Below are positions 16,579 to 25,435 of a DNA stretch of 64,000 nucleotides, piece by piece. Numbering within the stretch: the stretch's first letter is position 1; each line of letters opens with the position of its first letter. A program made the translations under genes and the position numbers. This DNA is from an uncultured Collinsella sp. (GTDB taxonomy: Bacteria; Actinomycetota; Coriobacteriia; Coriobacteriales; Coriobacteriaceae), in the NCBI GenBank assembly GCA_902490405.1, contig CABUDS010000004.1, forward strand, positions 1 to 64,000. Direction: 5' to 3'. The notes below the pieces were generated by a model. The model had not been told where the DNA came from, did not search any database, and was given only the letters and a program-made list of their open reading frames with translations.

Positions 16579-17975
16579 CGATCGCGCCTTTGGTGAAGAG
16601 CGTCCGACTTTCCACCGTGCTGGGCGGCGACGTGAGGCTCGAGGCGTCAACCTACCTGCGCGACGGGTACGGCTTCGTACGCCTTGCCAACCAGTGCGAC
16701 AACCACAAGAGGCTCGGTGACCTTACCGACATTTGGCAGCCGAGCAGACTGACGGGGTATACCGTGCCGGAAGGCAAAGGGCTACCCTTCTTTACCGCCG
16801 GCCAGGTGTTCGAGGACTTTCCCCGAGTGAGGAAGTGGCTCGCCGCGCCTTTCGTGCCCCAGGCTGATTCTAGATTCGTCAATCAGGATTGGCTGCTGCT
16901 TTCGCGCTCGGGCGTGGTGGGCAACGTTACCGCCGTGTACCCGCATCACCTGAACAAGGTCATCACGGACGACCTGTTGCGCATCGAGCCGAAGGACCAA
17001 GACGAGTACGGCTGGCTCTACGCGTATATGAAGACGGACTTCTTCAAGCAGATCGCACGAGCGTCTCAGTACGGTCACATGATCAAGCACATCGAGGTGG
17101 CCCACGCCAACGAGTTTCCGGTCATCATGCCCGATGCGGCCACGCGCAAAGCCATCGGCGACAAAGCTGCCGAGGCTGTGCGCCTGCGCGGCGAGGCCTG
17201 GAAGCTGCGGGACGGGGCGTTTAAGCTGTTGGAGAAGGAGGTCGGTATTGCTTGTGAGGCAGAAAGTCCTGCAGGAACATGCGTGGTGAGTTTATCCAAA
17301 GTTATTGACAACAGATCGCGCCTTGATGCTGACAGTTATGCCGGCTCTATAAGCGCCGTAGACTCATTGGTTGACGTAATGGAGTATGCGCCACTTGCTG
17401 AACTTGTAGAGGACGTCGAAGAGCTTCCTCGCTTCAAGCGGTTTTATGGCGATTCCAACGTTCCCTTTGTGGGTGTGTCCGAGGTCTTTGACGTTAACAC
17501 TCAACCGACAAAATTTGTTTACGCCAAGCTCATTAAAAACTGGGAGCGTTACATCCTAAAGCCGGGAACTCTCGTCATGGCATGTTCTGGTCAAAAGTAC
17601 GGCATCCTAGGACGAGCTCTTTTGCTCACGGAGAATCATGAGGGAATGTTTGGCAGCAACCATCTGCTGAGAATCTATCCCGACGTTACAAAGATTCGAA
17701 CTGGCTACCTGCTTGCTTTTCTGAACAGTCCCACCGTTGGCAGGCCGTCGGTCGTTCGTTGCGCATACGGAACCTCGGTGCCTCAACTTAGCCCTATCGA
17801 TATCAAAAAAATTCGCGTTCCCCGTCTTGGCGCGGACGTCGAATCTGCCATCGCCGACCTTATGGACAGGAGCGTGAGCACCTCGGCCAAGGCTGACCAA
17901 CTTGAGAACGAGGCTACCAAGCTGGCACAGGAGCAGGTCGATATCGCCATCGAGAAGGTTGTCTCCAACACCTAG
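16575..17975 (+). CDS. Restriction-modification specificity subunit (HsdS-like)
   Basis: 466 residues from ATG 16575, chosen because GGAGG lies 8-10 bases upstream and the ATGA overlaps the methylase stop; an ATG at 16560 lacks a site. Two target-recognition halves are visible, ~1-215 and ~235-466. The first ends in the helical stretch RLRGEAWKLRDGAFKLLEKE; the second has LVMACSGQKYGILGRALL, LLRIYPD and a C-terminal helix ending VDIAIEKV. Such two-domain subunits read split asymmetric targets and guide both cutting and methylation. Last gene of the operon. Confidence 0.85.
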   Translation: MTIAPLVKSVRLSTVLGGDVRLEASTYLRDGYGFVRLANQCDNHKRLGDLTDIWQPSRLTGYTVPEGKGLPFFTAGQVFEDFPRVRKWLAAPFVPQADSRFVNQDWLLLSRSGVVGNVTAVYPHHLNKVITDDLLRIEPKDQDEYGWLYAYMKTDFFKQIARASQYGHMIKHIEVAHANEFPVIMPDAATRKAIGDKAAEAVRLRGEAWKLRDGAFKLLEKEVGIACEAESPAGTCVVSLSKVIDNRSRLDADSYAGSISAVDSLVDVMEYAPLAELVEDVEELPRFKRFYGDSNVPFVGVSEVFDVNTQPTKFVYAKLIKNWERYILKPGTLVMACSGQKYGILGRALLLTENHEGMFGSNHLLRIYPDVTKIRTGYLLAFLNSPTVGRPSVVRCAYGTSVPQLSPIDIKKIRVPRLGADVESAIADLMDRSVSTSAKADQLENEATKLAQEQVDIAIEKVVSNT

Positions 17976-18024
17976 TGAGGCGACCTTTTAACCGCCGTTA
18001 AGCCTATAGCCTCAACACAAACAA

Positions 18025-18124
18025 AATGCAACGCGTATCGTAGTAAGTTGGTTAACGGCATAGTGTGAGAATTCACACTTGGACATTTGATTAACGCTCG
18101 CACCCTGTCGGGTTCGAGTCCCAG
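18025..18124 (+). other. Degenerate tRNA-like fragment near the island's right end
   Basis: Contains a D-arm-like AGTTGGTTAACGGC, a hairpin AGTGTG/CACACT around 18061-18078, and a T-arm-like GGGTTCGAGTCCC (18104-18116). The T stem has a mismatch and no acceptor stem pairs, so it is not a working tRNA. It is on the strand opposite to tRNA-Gly. Could be a relic of an earlier attachment site. Confidence 0.3.
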
Positions 18125-18134
18125 CACTTTATTG

Positions 18135-18165
18135 AAAAAAGCACGGCACCGTGATGGTGCCGTGC
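18135..18165 (-). terminator. Terminator downstream of tRNA-Gly
   Basis: Ten-base perfect stem GCACGGCACC/GGTGCCGTGC with loop GTGAT; on the minus strand TTTTTT follows. It lies 17 bases after the tRNA 3' end and inside the island boundary, so the island seems to supply this terminator. It may also stop the restriction-modification transcript. Confidence 0.8.
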
Positions 18166-18178
18166 TTGTGCTCTTAAC

Positions 18179-18192
18179 TGGAGCGGGCAACG
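18179..18192. repeat. Right 14-bp direct repeat of the island, overlapping the tRNA-Gly 3' end
   Basis: Same TGGAGCGGGCAACG as at 11942-11955. It covers the last 11 bases of the tRNA-Gly gene plus three flanking bases. Confidence 0.75.
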
Positions 18193-18253
18193 GGACTCGA
18201 ACCCGCGAGTGTCAGCTTGGGAAGCTGATGCCTTACCACTTGGCGATGCCCGC
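18182..18253 (-). tRNA. tRNA-Gly (anticodon CCC)
   Basis: The minus strand folds as a cloverleaf: acceptor GCGGGCA/TGCCCGC, anticodon arm TCAGC-TTCCCAA-GCTGA giving anticodon CCC, and T arm with GGTTCGAGTCC. CCA is not encoded. The 3' end is the putative integration site of the 11.94-18.19 kb island. Confidence 0.95.
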
Positions 18254-18550
18254 TTGTGTGTTGGCTAGTATAACGCGGTTGTCTTGTTCGATACAAGGGT
18301 GGTGATGCTTGTTTTAACTGTGGAGATTCGTTTGAAAATCGCGTCAATTGTGGAGATGAGGACCTTTGACCTCCTGTTCTCCCTATCTTCTACCTGCGCT
18401 TTTGCTTGATTGTTGTATTTGAGCTCAATTTGTCAGGAATTGGGCAAGCTTTTGGTCAGGCTCCGGTACTTACCCGCATGAACCTCGGGGGTAGCCTCAT
18501 CCTACGCGTCGCAGCCTCCCCGTGCGGCGCACGAGGGATAAGGAGCAGCC
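18254..18550. other. Intergenic region between tRNA-Gly and the adhesin gene
   Basis: About 300 bases without a gene. Should hold the tRNA-Gly promoter (minus) and the adhesin promoter (plus). A short direct repeat TGTGGAGAT occurs at about 18319 and 18349. Nothing else recognisable. Confidence 0.4.
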
Positions 18551-21500
18551 ATGTCCAACGCACCCACGCACTCTGTCCACAGCGCAATCACAACAGGTCC
18601 GCTGCTCCTGCTCCTCTTCCTGCTTTTCGGCTGCCTGGCACCGGGAGCCGCATTTGCCGTCGATGGCTACGACCAGCTCGGCTTCCGCACTATTAGCGAT
18701 GATTGTGGGCCCTTCTTCATCGGCAAGTATGAAGCTCAAGACGCCTCGATTGCCTACTGCATGAACCAGGAGCGCCCCGGCCCCACCAAGCCGGGCGGCC
18801 CATGGCTCAACTTTGATCAAGGCTGGGTGTGGCTCGACGACGAGTTCGCGGCAATCGTTTGTCACGGATATCCTACCGCCACGTCGTTTGGCGGTTACCA
18901 TCTTTCACCAGATCGCGCCCGCGCCGCCACCCAGCTTGCCGTATGGATGCTCAACGGCACTACCCATGTCGACGGCACCTACTCCTACACGACCGCTCAG
19001 GGCAAAACCAAGAGTGGACACTTTACCGCCGACAATGAAGTCGTGGCGGCTGCGCGATGGCTCCACGACAGCGCAAAATCAGGAAGCATCAAAGCCGCTC
19101 CGCACCGCGCGCGGCGCTATCTAGGAGCCGTATCGGGCGGCAGCAAACGTCAAGACATGCTCTATGTGCTGCCGGCGGTCTCTGTTTCCTTCCAAAAGCA
19201 GTCTGCAAACGCTGCCATTACCAGCGGAAACAATACTTATCAGTTTGACGGGGCAACATTCGATGTTTTTGAGAGCGCCAGCGGCGCGCGTGTCGGCACC
19301 ATCCAGATGGACAGCAACGGTCGAGCGCAGGCAGCACTTCTGCCCAATACGGCATACTACCTAGTTGAAACGAAGGCGCCGGCCGGCTATGTCCCCCGTC
19401 GTGATCGCATCGCCTTTACCACGGGGAATGACGGTGGACAGGTCGCCATTGAAGAACAGCCCGGCACCATCAACCTGTGTATCGTAAAACTCGATGCCGC
19501 AACGAATGCAGGCCCCCAAGTTGGGGCTTCGCTCGCAGGAGCAGAATTCGTGTGCGTATCGCAATCAACCCCTGGATGGACACAAACTCTCAGGACCGAT
19601 GAAAGCGGTCGAGCTACCCTCACCGATGTCCCCCTGGGAACCTTTACCATCTATGAATCGAAGGCGCCCGAGGGCTATTTGCCCTCCGGTGACAGTTGGT
19701 CTTACACCGTTGGAGCCGACCAACTCGGCGATTCAGGCGTGGTCGAGATCGAATCTCGCGTTTCCGATATCCCCATTGCGTTTGACCTTGAGATTTCAAA
19801 ATTCAAGGACTACGGCAATAGCGATCAATCCGGCCTGGAGCAGCCGGCAGGAGATGTTGTCTTTGAGGTTGTCAGTAACAGCTCTCAGCAGGTTGTTGGC
19901 ACACTGACCACAAACATCTATGGCTTTGCCTCCACCAAAGATCAGCCCGAAGCATGGTTTGGCGCAGGCAAGCGACCCGCCGGTGTCCACGGAGCCATCC
20001 CATACGACCGCGCCGGCTACACCGTTCGTGAGGTTCCGGAAACCGTCCCAGAGGGTTTTAAACGTGCAGGGGAATGGACCGTCGAGGCCAATCAGATTTC
20101 CGACGGCGCCGAGCTTCAATATATCGTGGACAACCACGCTCTGTCGACGCATCTCCAGATTGTAAAACGCGATGCCCAAACAGGCGCTTCTGTTCCCCTA
20201 GCCGGATTCACCTTCCAACTCCTCGACAGCAATCACAAACTTGTCTCACAAACTTGCTGGCATCCAGCACATAACGTAATGGACACCTTTACGACTGACG
20301 CGACCGGGACCGTCACACTGCCCGAATCGCTCGTGCCGGGCACCTATTATGTACGCGAAACCTCGGCCAAAGAGCCCTATCTTGTCGGCGGAGAGATCGA
20401 GGTAAACATACCCGCCGATATAAACCTAACGCCCGTTGCAATCGTCTCGTATTATAACCACGCCGCGACCGGAAACATCAGGATCGTTAAAACCGATGCC
20501 GTAGACGGCAGCAGCCTCGCGGGCGCCATCTTTGAGATCCGTGCCTCAGGTGATATCGTGCGCCCCGACGGTAGCATTGCCGCGCTCGACGGCGAGGCTG
20601 TCGCTACCGTCACGACGGATGAAACTGGAGAAGCACGCGCGGACGACCTCCCGCTGGGATCTGGCACCGCACGCTACGAGGTTGTCGAGACTCAAGCGCC
20701 GACCGGCTTCTTGCTCGACCGGACGCATCATATCGTCGACCTTACCTATGCCGACCAGAAAACACCCGTTGTGGAAGCACGGCTTAACGTATCCGACGAT
20801 TACACCAAGGTTGATATCTCCAAGGTCGATGCAAGCGGAGAGCAGGAAGTGAAAGGCGCACAGCTCACCTTATATGGTCCCGATAAAACCGAAATAGACT
20901 CCTGGACCTCATCCGACAAGCCGCACCGCATCGAACATCTTGCACCCGGCACCTACTCGTTGCGCGAAACGATGTCTCCGCGGACCTATGACCTTGCCGA
21001 GGAGATAACGTTTGAAATAAAGGATACGGGAGAAGTCCAATCCGTCGCGATGAAGGATGCGCCCATCGAGATCAAAGGACAGGTCGACAAGCGTCAGGAA
21101 CTTGTCCAACCTATCGGGAAGGGTCTGTTGGCTAACGGCGATGGAAAAAACCGCGCCGCGATGCAAACCAATACGGATGGGCTTTTCTCCTATACCATCG
21201 ATGCTCGAAACGATTCCGCTACTTGGGTTGATGAGTTTACGATTACCGATGATCTTGAGTGCGCCAAAGACGGCACGGCGAGATTCGTCTCAATCGAAAC
21301 CCCCGTCGCCATCGGCGACCTCAACGGTCTGTGCAACGTGTGGTATCGCACGACGCCGTTGGACTCGACAGACGTCGATGAGCCGGCAAACGCGACGCTT
21401 GACGATGGGCACGAAAATCCTTGGCTTGAGTCCGACGAAGTAAAAGAGAGTCTGGGTGAAGATTGCCGCCTCGTCGATTACGACGGCTGGCACCTCTGGA

Positions 21501-21982
21501 AGGCGGATGTCTCGACCACGGAATCCGCCACACTCGAGGCGAAAGAACTCGACCTTGCATCCAATACCGTCGTGACGGGCATTCGCATTGAATACGGTGC
21601 GGTAGCCGCCGACTTTACGACTCGAAGCGATACGGATTCTTGGACCCGTGATGATCTCAAAGATGAGCACGACGACCTTGACGATGCCAAAGCAATCCTT
21701 GGCACAGATGCTCGGGGCGCAGTCGTGCACATGCAGGCAACGTCGGCTTACACACCCCAAACTGCACTCACCAACAGCGCACGCGTCGATCTTTGCCGCA
21801 ACGGCGGCGGCGATAAACTTGAGTCACATGACGAGGACCGTGTCATTCAACGCTGTACCCTACCGCAGGACCTACCGGCAACAGGATCAGCTCCCATCGC
21901 CGCTTGCATCACCGCGCTCCTGACCTCGGGTGCCGCAGCCCTATGGTTCGCTCGCCTTAGGTCAATCCCAAAGAAGCGCTAG
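18551..21982 (+). CDS. Thioester-domain (TIE-type) cell-wall-anchored adhesin with prealbumin-like repeats
   Basis: 1,143 residues; AAGGAG precedes the ATG. Signal peptide LLLLLFLLFGCLAPGAAFA. Residues ~45-165 form a thioester domain: Cys70 in AYCMNQ and Gln128 in TQLAVW are the expected pair for an internal Cys-Gln thioester that binds host amines covalently. Then follow six or more SpaA/Cna-B-type domains, each with an E-box of the form YxxxETxAPxGY (for example YYLVETKAPAGY, YEVVETQAPTGF). The C-terminus is LPATG (1108-1112), a hydrophobic helix and a basic tail. Probable surface adhesin. No sortase is encoded nearby. Confidence 0.9.
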   Translation: MSNAPTHSVHSAITTGPLLLLLFLLFGCLAPGAAFAVDGYDQLGFRTISDDCGPFFIGKYEAQDASIAYCMNQERPGPTKPGGPWLNFDQGWVWLDDEFAAIVCHGYPTATSFGGYHLSPDRARAATQLAVWMLNGTTHVDGTYSYTTAQGKTKSGHFTADNEVVAAARWLHDSAKSGSIKAAPHRARRYLGAVSGGSKRQDMLYVLPAVSVSFQKQSANAAITSGNNTYQFDGATFDVFESASGARVGTIQMDSNGRAQAALLPNTAYYLVETKAPAGYVPRRDRIAFTTGNDGGQVAIEEQPGTINLCIVKLDAATNAGPQVGASLAGAEFVCVSQSTPGWTQTLRTDESGRATLTDVPLGTFTIYESKAPEGYLPSGDSWSYTVGADQLGDSGVVEIESRVSDIPIAFDLEISKFKDYGNSDQSGLEQPAGDVVFEVVSNSSQQVVGTLTTNIYGFASTKDQPEAWFGAGKRPAGVHGAIPYDRAGYTVREVPETVPEGFKRAGEWTVEANQISDGAELQYIVDNHALSTHLQIVKRDAQTGASVPLAGFTFQLLDSNHKLVSQTCWHPAHNVMDTFTTDATGTVTLPESLVPGTYYVRETSAKEPYLVGGEIEVNIPADINLTPVAIVSYYNHAATGNIRIVKTDAVDGSSLAGAIFEIRASGDIVRPDGSIAALDGEAVATVTTDETGEARADDLPLGSGTARYEVVETQAPTGFLLDRTHHIVDLTYADQKTPVVEARLNVSDDYTKVDISKVDASGEQEVKGAQLTLYGPDKTEIDSWTSSDKPHRIEHLAPGTYSLRETMSPRTYDLAEEITFEIKDTGEVQSVAMKDAPIEIKGQVDKRQELVQPIGKGLLANGDGKNRAAMQTNTDGLFSYTIDARNDSATWVDEFTITDDLECAKDGTARFVSIETPVAIGDLNGLCNVWYRTTPLDSTDVDEPANATLDDGHENPWLESDEVKESLGEDCRLVDYDGWHLWKADVSTTESATLEAKELDLASNTVVTGIRIEYGAVAADFTTRSDTDSWTRDDLKDEHDDLDDAKAILGTDARGAVVHMQATSAYTPQTALTNSARVDLCRNGGGDKLESHDEDRVIQRCTLPQDLPATGSAPIAACITALLTSGAAALWFARLRSIPKKR

Positions 21983-21990
21983 CACGATGA

Positions 21991-22027
21991 AAAAGCGGAC
22001 GAGCCAGTCCCCCGGCTCGCCCGCTTT
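21991..22027. terminator. Bidirectional terminator between convergent genes
   Basis: AAAGCGG.CGAGCC pairs with GGCTCG.CCGCTTT around an 8-base loop. It ends with TTT on the plus strand and TTTT on the minus strand and lies between the adhesin gene and the 72-residue membrane protein gene. Confidence 0.7.
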
Positions 22028-22048
22028 CAATCATTTAAATCGCCGCAT

Positions 22049-22267
22049 CTACTCTGCAGACGAAGATCCACCATCAACGATTGCTTGCTCGGACTCAGGA
22101 ATCCCATCGGCACCCGTGCTCTGTTCTTGCTCCACCTCTTCGCTGATTGCGGAGGCGGGGGTCGAGCCCTTCGCGCCCACGATGTAGGCAGCTCCAAGCC
22201 CTAACGCAATGGCAATCAAGGTCAAAATCACGTAGACAGGCCAATGGCGCTTAATATACGAAAACAC
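22049..22267 (-). CDS. Small single-pass membrane protein, function unknown
   Basis: 72 residues from a GTG start with AAGGAG five bases upstream. One membrane helix (WPVYVILTLIAIALGLGAAYIV) near the N-terminus, then an acidic, serine-rich tail facing outside or inside. It follows the M28-like gene after 21 bases on the same strand and is likely co-transcribed. Confidence 0.7.
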   Translation of the reverse strand: MFSYIKRHWPVYVILTLIAIALGLGAAYIVGAKGSTPASAISEEVEQEQSTGADGIPESEQAIVDGGSSSAE

Positions 22268-22288
22268 GTTGACTCCTTAGAGCTCCGT

Positions 22289-25200
22289 CTACGAACGGCG
22301 GATAACCTCGGTCACGACCTCGGATACCGTGGCAATGTTCGTCGGGTTGACATTGTGGGGCAGGTCGTCCTCGGTACGAGCGCAAGCCAGACGCGTGCCG
22401 TCCACGCCGGCGATGGTGAGGGCTCGGCGGCTCGCCTCGAGCGCGGCGTAGGCATCGGTCTTGGCATAGGGCATCTCGAGCGCGCCACAATCGACATGGA
22501 ACGACTTGCACACCTTGCTGACCAGGTTCATGATGCGGCGATCGCCCTTGAGCAGCTGCTGTTCGCCCTCAACCGTCACCACCGAAAGCCTACCGGCGCC
22601 GACGGATTCAAGATTGATGAAGAAGACGCCGCGGAGCTTATCGCGATGCGAAGCCAAGAAGGCCTTCATACCGGAGCCATCACAATCCGAGGCGCCCGTT
22701 GCCACAAACCAGATATCGTGACCGAGCAGCTCATCGTCGCCCATAGAGGCGACAGCCGAGAGCATATCTTCGGAAGAAGCGCCGTCGGAAGACGTAGCGC
22801 CGCCCTTCCAGCCATCGTTATCGTCCTCGAAATTATCCCACGAACCGATGCCGCGACCGGACTTCTTGGCATCGTAATCGTCTTCGACGCCCAGCCAGTC
22901 ACTCATGCTGTCCTGTTCGTTTTTCTTTTTACGACCGAACAGGCCGCCCAGGCCGCGCTTGCGAGACTTAGGTGCCGCAGGGGCGGGAGCCGAAATGGTC
23001 TCGATCGGCTGTGCGCCCGACGCAACGGGCATAGGAGGCGCAACGGGTGCCGATGTGGGTTCGGGACCCTGAGCGGTAGCAAAGGGGTCGTTGACCTGTG
23101 CGGAGGGATCGGGAAGGTCGAACAGCGACGTGCGAGACGCAACGTTTGTCTGCTTCATCGACGGCAGCGACGGATCGGGAACCGAAGCCAGCGGAGACGA
23201 GGAGGGTGCAGGCGACGGTGCCGACGCCGGATCGGGAACATTCATCTGCGGACGCGGCGATGCTTGGGAGGAAATCTGGGCCATAAGGGAATCGACCGTT
23301 TCGTCCTGAGTGGGAGCGACATCGGCAACCGTGGCACCGGAACCACTCGGGATCGGCATGGTGAAAATCTGCGTGGAGTAAGGCCTCGACCCATCTGTCT
23401 CGGGAGCCTCGGAAACCGCAGGCACTTCCTCCTGCTCGACCTCGGTCGAATCACCTTGATCGGCTGCCGCGTATTGCTCTTCGTCACAGTTGACCTCGAC
23501 GGGCTCGTGCCCGGCGACATCTTGGATTTCGGCAGCATCAATAGGCTCGTCATCGTCTGCCGCGTCGCCCTGCTCATCGGAAACAGGAAGGGGCTCGGCA
23601 ATCGCGGTGCCTTGCTTTTCAAACGTTATCGTGGAATCGAACTGCGCGGCATCAAACGACATGGTGCTATCGACGTGCTGCTGAGCCTCAAAGGACGTTG
23701 TAGCTTCGGCGGCGTCGACAGGCACGGACTGCATAGCCTCGTTCTGCTCGAACTCTTGCGCCGCGCGCTCACGTGCCGCCTCGGCTGCCTGCTGCTGAGC
23801 GATAGCCTCCTGCTCGGCAGCCTCGCGTGCGGCAGCGCGCTTCCCCTCGAAATCGTCGACAAATTTCCTGCCCTTTGCAAGCGCACCCTTAAAGAAGTTG
23901 GAAGCGCTGGCGCCAATCGAAGAGAACGCGGATGCAATATCGGCATGGGGCGTTGCCGCGGGAATCTCGGCCGAGAAATCAGTATCGCTCTCGTAAGACA
24001 CACGCCTCGGCTGTTCAACGCAATCGTCGTCAGACTCGTCCGCAACGTCTTGCGCCGGCGCGGCGGGAGCCAAAATGTCCAGTCCTGCCGCGGGATCGAT
24101 CGCGGACACTGCCTCGGGCTCGGCAACGGCAGCGGTAACCGCGGCAGACTCATCATCCACGGTGGCAACAGGCGCAGGCGCAGTCACGACGGGGGCAGGC
24201 TCGGGCTCAAACGTCGGCTCCTCGCCCTCCTCGTAATCGAGCGTGCAGGACTCGGGAAGCATTCCGAGCGCACGGATGGCATCCGAACCAAAGCGGATGT
24301 TGCCGGCGGCATTGCGATAGAGCTTGGGCTCGGGCTCGGCCGCGACAGGCTCCTCCGCCGGCTCGGCAGCGGGAACCTCGTCATTGAACTCTTCGGCCTG
24401 GACAGCCTGATTCTGATCCTCGGGCACAATGGCGCCAATCAGCGTCTCGTCGGCAGACGCACCCTCAAAGCCCTCGATCTGCTCGTCGAAAGCCTCACCC
24501 TGTTCGGGCTCGGTCTGAGCGTCGGGAGCAGTCGGCTGACCGAACTCGTCCTCGGCGTAGGTAGGCTCTTCGTACTCGATGGTGTTGCCGTAGTCGTTTT
24601 GCTGCTGGGCCGCGGCATACTCCGCCGCTGCGCGCGCCATTTCTTCGGCACGACGCTTCTGCTCCCCAAAATAGGTATCGAACGGAACATCGTCGGGAAA
24701 CTCGTTTTCGCCCTGGAAGGGAGCAACGTTGTCCATGACGCCGAGCATGGCGGCGACAGAAGACTTGTTGCACACCGCGCCGGACGTATAGGGAAGAATG
24801 TGGCGGTTAGAGATGATGTTTGCCGCGTTGGCAAGTGCAACGAGGGAAGCGAGGATCGCGACAATCCACAGCAGAACCTTGAGCGCGCCGGGGAGCGGCA
24901 GGATACGCAGGATGGCAACGGCAGCGGGGGCAACCGTGGCAACGGGCAACAGCTTGGCGATGAGCGCACGATACGAAGCATAAGGCTCGCGGGCGAGCAG
25001 CTCAGCACGGGGAGAGTCGTAGTGTGCGACAACGACCACCGGGCGGTTGCGCGGAGACGCAAGCGGGCCCGAGGCCTTGTGGTAGGCAATGACATTTTGG
25101 CTCACGCCCGTCTTACCCAGGCGCGAAACCACGGGGTGGCCCGTGCGCTCGAGCACGTAGAGTACGGCACCGACAATGGCCAGCAAGGTGCCGACCAAGC

Positions 25201-25435
25201 CGATACCGCCGCCGATGCCCATCAGCAGGGCGCCGGCAAACGCAAGGATACCGGTAACGGCAAATGCCAATCTACTGGGCGCCGGGGCATTGAACTCCTG
25301 AACCTCGGGATCAAAGCCGTGGTTGCGGAAGATCTGAGCGATATCCTCGGCAGCCAAGCGCTCTTCTTCGCTGCATGCCGGCGTAATGCCGGTGTTCTGC
25401 AGCAGGTGGTTAATATAGTTCTGGGTGTTCGCCAT
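22289..25435 (-). CDS. M28-peptidase-like membrane protein split by a ~600-residue acidic disordered insertion
   Basis: 1,048 residues from ATG 25435 (GTGGAGC upstream); in-frame residues further up lack a ribosome site. N-terminal ~260 residues: M28-like start with VVVVAHYDSPRAELL (the His-x-Asp zinc motif) interrupted by membrane helices near 55-95 and 155-195. Residues ~290-860 are low-complexity, rich in Ala, Glu, Pro and Gln. The fold resumes at ~870 with ELLGHDIWFVATGASDCDGSGM, FINLESVGAG and LPHNVNPTN. The usual GANDNASG ligand loop reads GAVCNKSS and the catalytic Glu-Glu site reads Ser-Asp, so it may be a pseudo-peptidase. Function unknown. Confidence 0.7.
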   Translation of the reverse strand: MANTQNYINHLLQNTGITPACSEEERLAAEDIAQIFRNHGFDPEVQEFNAPAPSRLAFAVTGILAFAGALLMGIGGGIGLVGTLLAIVGAVLYVLERTGHPVVSRLGKTGVSQNVIAYHKASGPLASPRNRPVVVVAHYDSPRAELLAREPYASYRALIAKLLPVATVAPAAVAILRILPLPGALKVLLWIVAILASLVALANAANIISNRHILPYTSGAVCNKSSVAAMLGVMDNVAPFQGENEFPDDVPFDTYFGEQKRRAEEMARAAAEYAAAQQQNDYGNTIEYEEPTYAEDEFGQPTAPDAQTEPEQGEAFDEQIEGFEGASADETLIGAIVPEDQNQAVQAEEFNDEVPAAEPAEEPVAAEPEPKLYRNAAGNIRFGSDAIRALGMLPESCTLDYEEGEEPTFEPEPAPVVTAPAPVATVDDESAAVTAAVAEPEAVSAIDPAAGLDILAPAAPAQDVADESDDDCVEQPRRVSYESDTDFSAEIPAATPHADIASAFSSIGASASNFFKGALAKGRKFVDDFEGKRAAAREAAEQEAIAQQQAAEAARERAAQEFEQNEAMQSVPVDAAEATTSFEAQQHVDSTMSFDAAQFDSTITFEKQGTAIAEPLPVSDEQGDAADDDEPIDAAEIQDVAGHEPVEVNCDEEQYAAADQGDSTEVEQEEVPAVSEAPETDGSRPYSTQIFTMPIPSGSGATVADVAPTQDETVDSLMAQISSQASPRPQMNVPDPASAPSPAPSSSPLASVPDPSLPSMKQTNVASRTSLFDLPDPSAQVNDPFATAQGPEPTSAPVAPPMPVASGAQPIETISAPAPAAPKSRKRGLGGLFGRKKKNEQDSMSDWLGVEDDYDAKKSGRGIGSWDNFEDDNDGWKGGATSSDGASSEDMLSAVASMGDDELLGHDIWFVATGASDCDGSGMKAFLASHRDKLRGVFFINLESVGAGRLSVVTVEGEQQLLKGDRRIMNLVSKVCKSFHVDCGALEMPYAKTDAYAALEASRRALTIAGVDGTRLACARTEDDLPHNVNPTNIATVSEVVTEVIRRS

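Larger units (their letters stand above)
11942..18192. mobile_element. Genomic island at tRNA-Gly(CCC) carrying an AlbA_2/HATPase regulator and a restriction-modification operon
   Basis: Bounded by the 14-bp direct repeats at 11942-11955 and 18179-18192. Contents: operator-rich spacer, AlbA_2/HATPase gene, 457-base spacer, three-gene restriction-modification operon, and a tRNA-like fragment near the right end. All genes point in the same direction, opposite to purB and tRNA-Gly. I see no integrase, transposase or conjugation gene, so the island is either mobilised in trans or decayed. The intergenic DNA is noticeably more AT-rich than the flanking chromosome. Confidence 0.65.

Noticed and set aside
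11942..18192. Prophage or ICE interpretation of the island
   Set aside because: No phage structural, conjugation or integrase gene; only regulator and restriction-modification genes are present.
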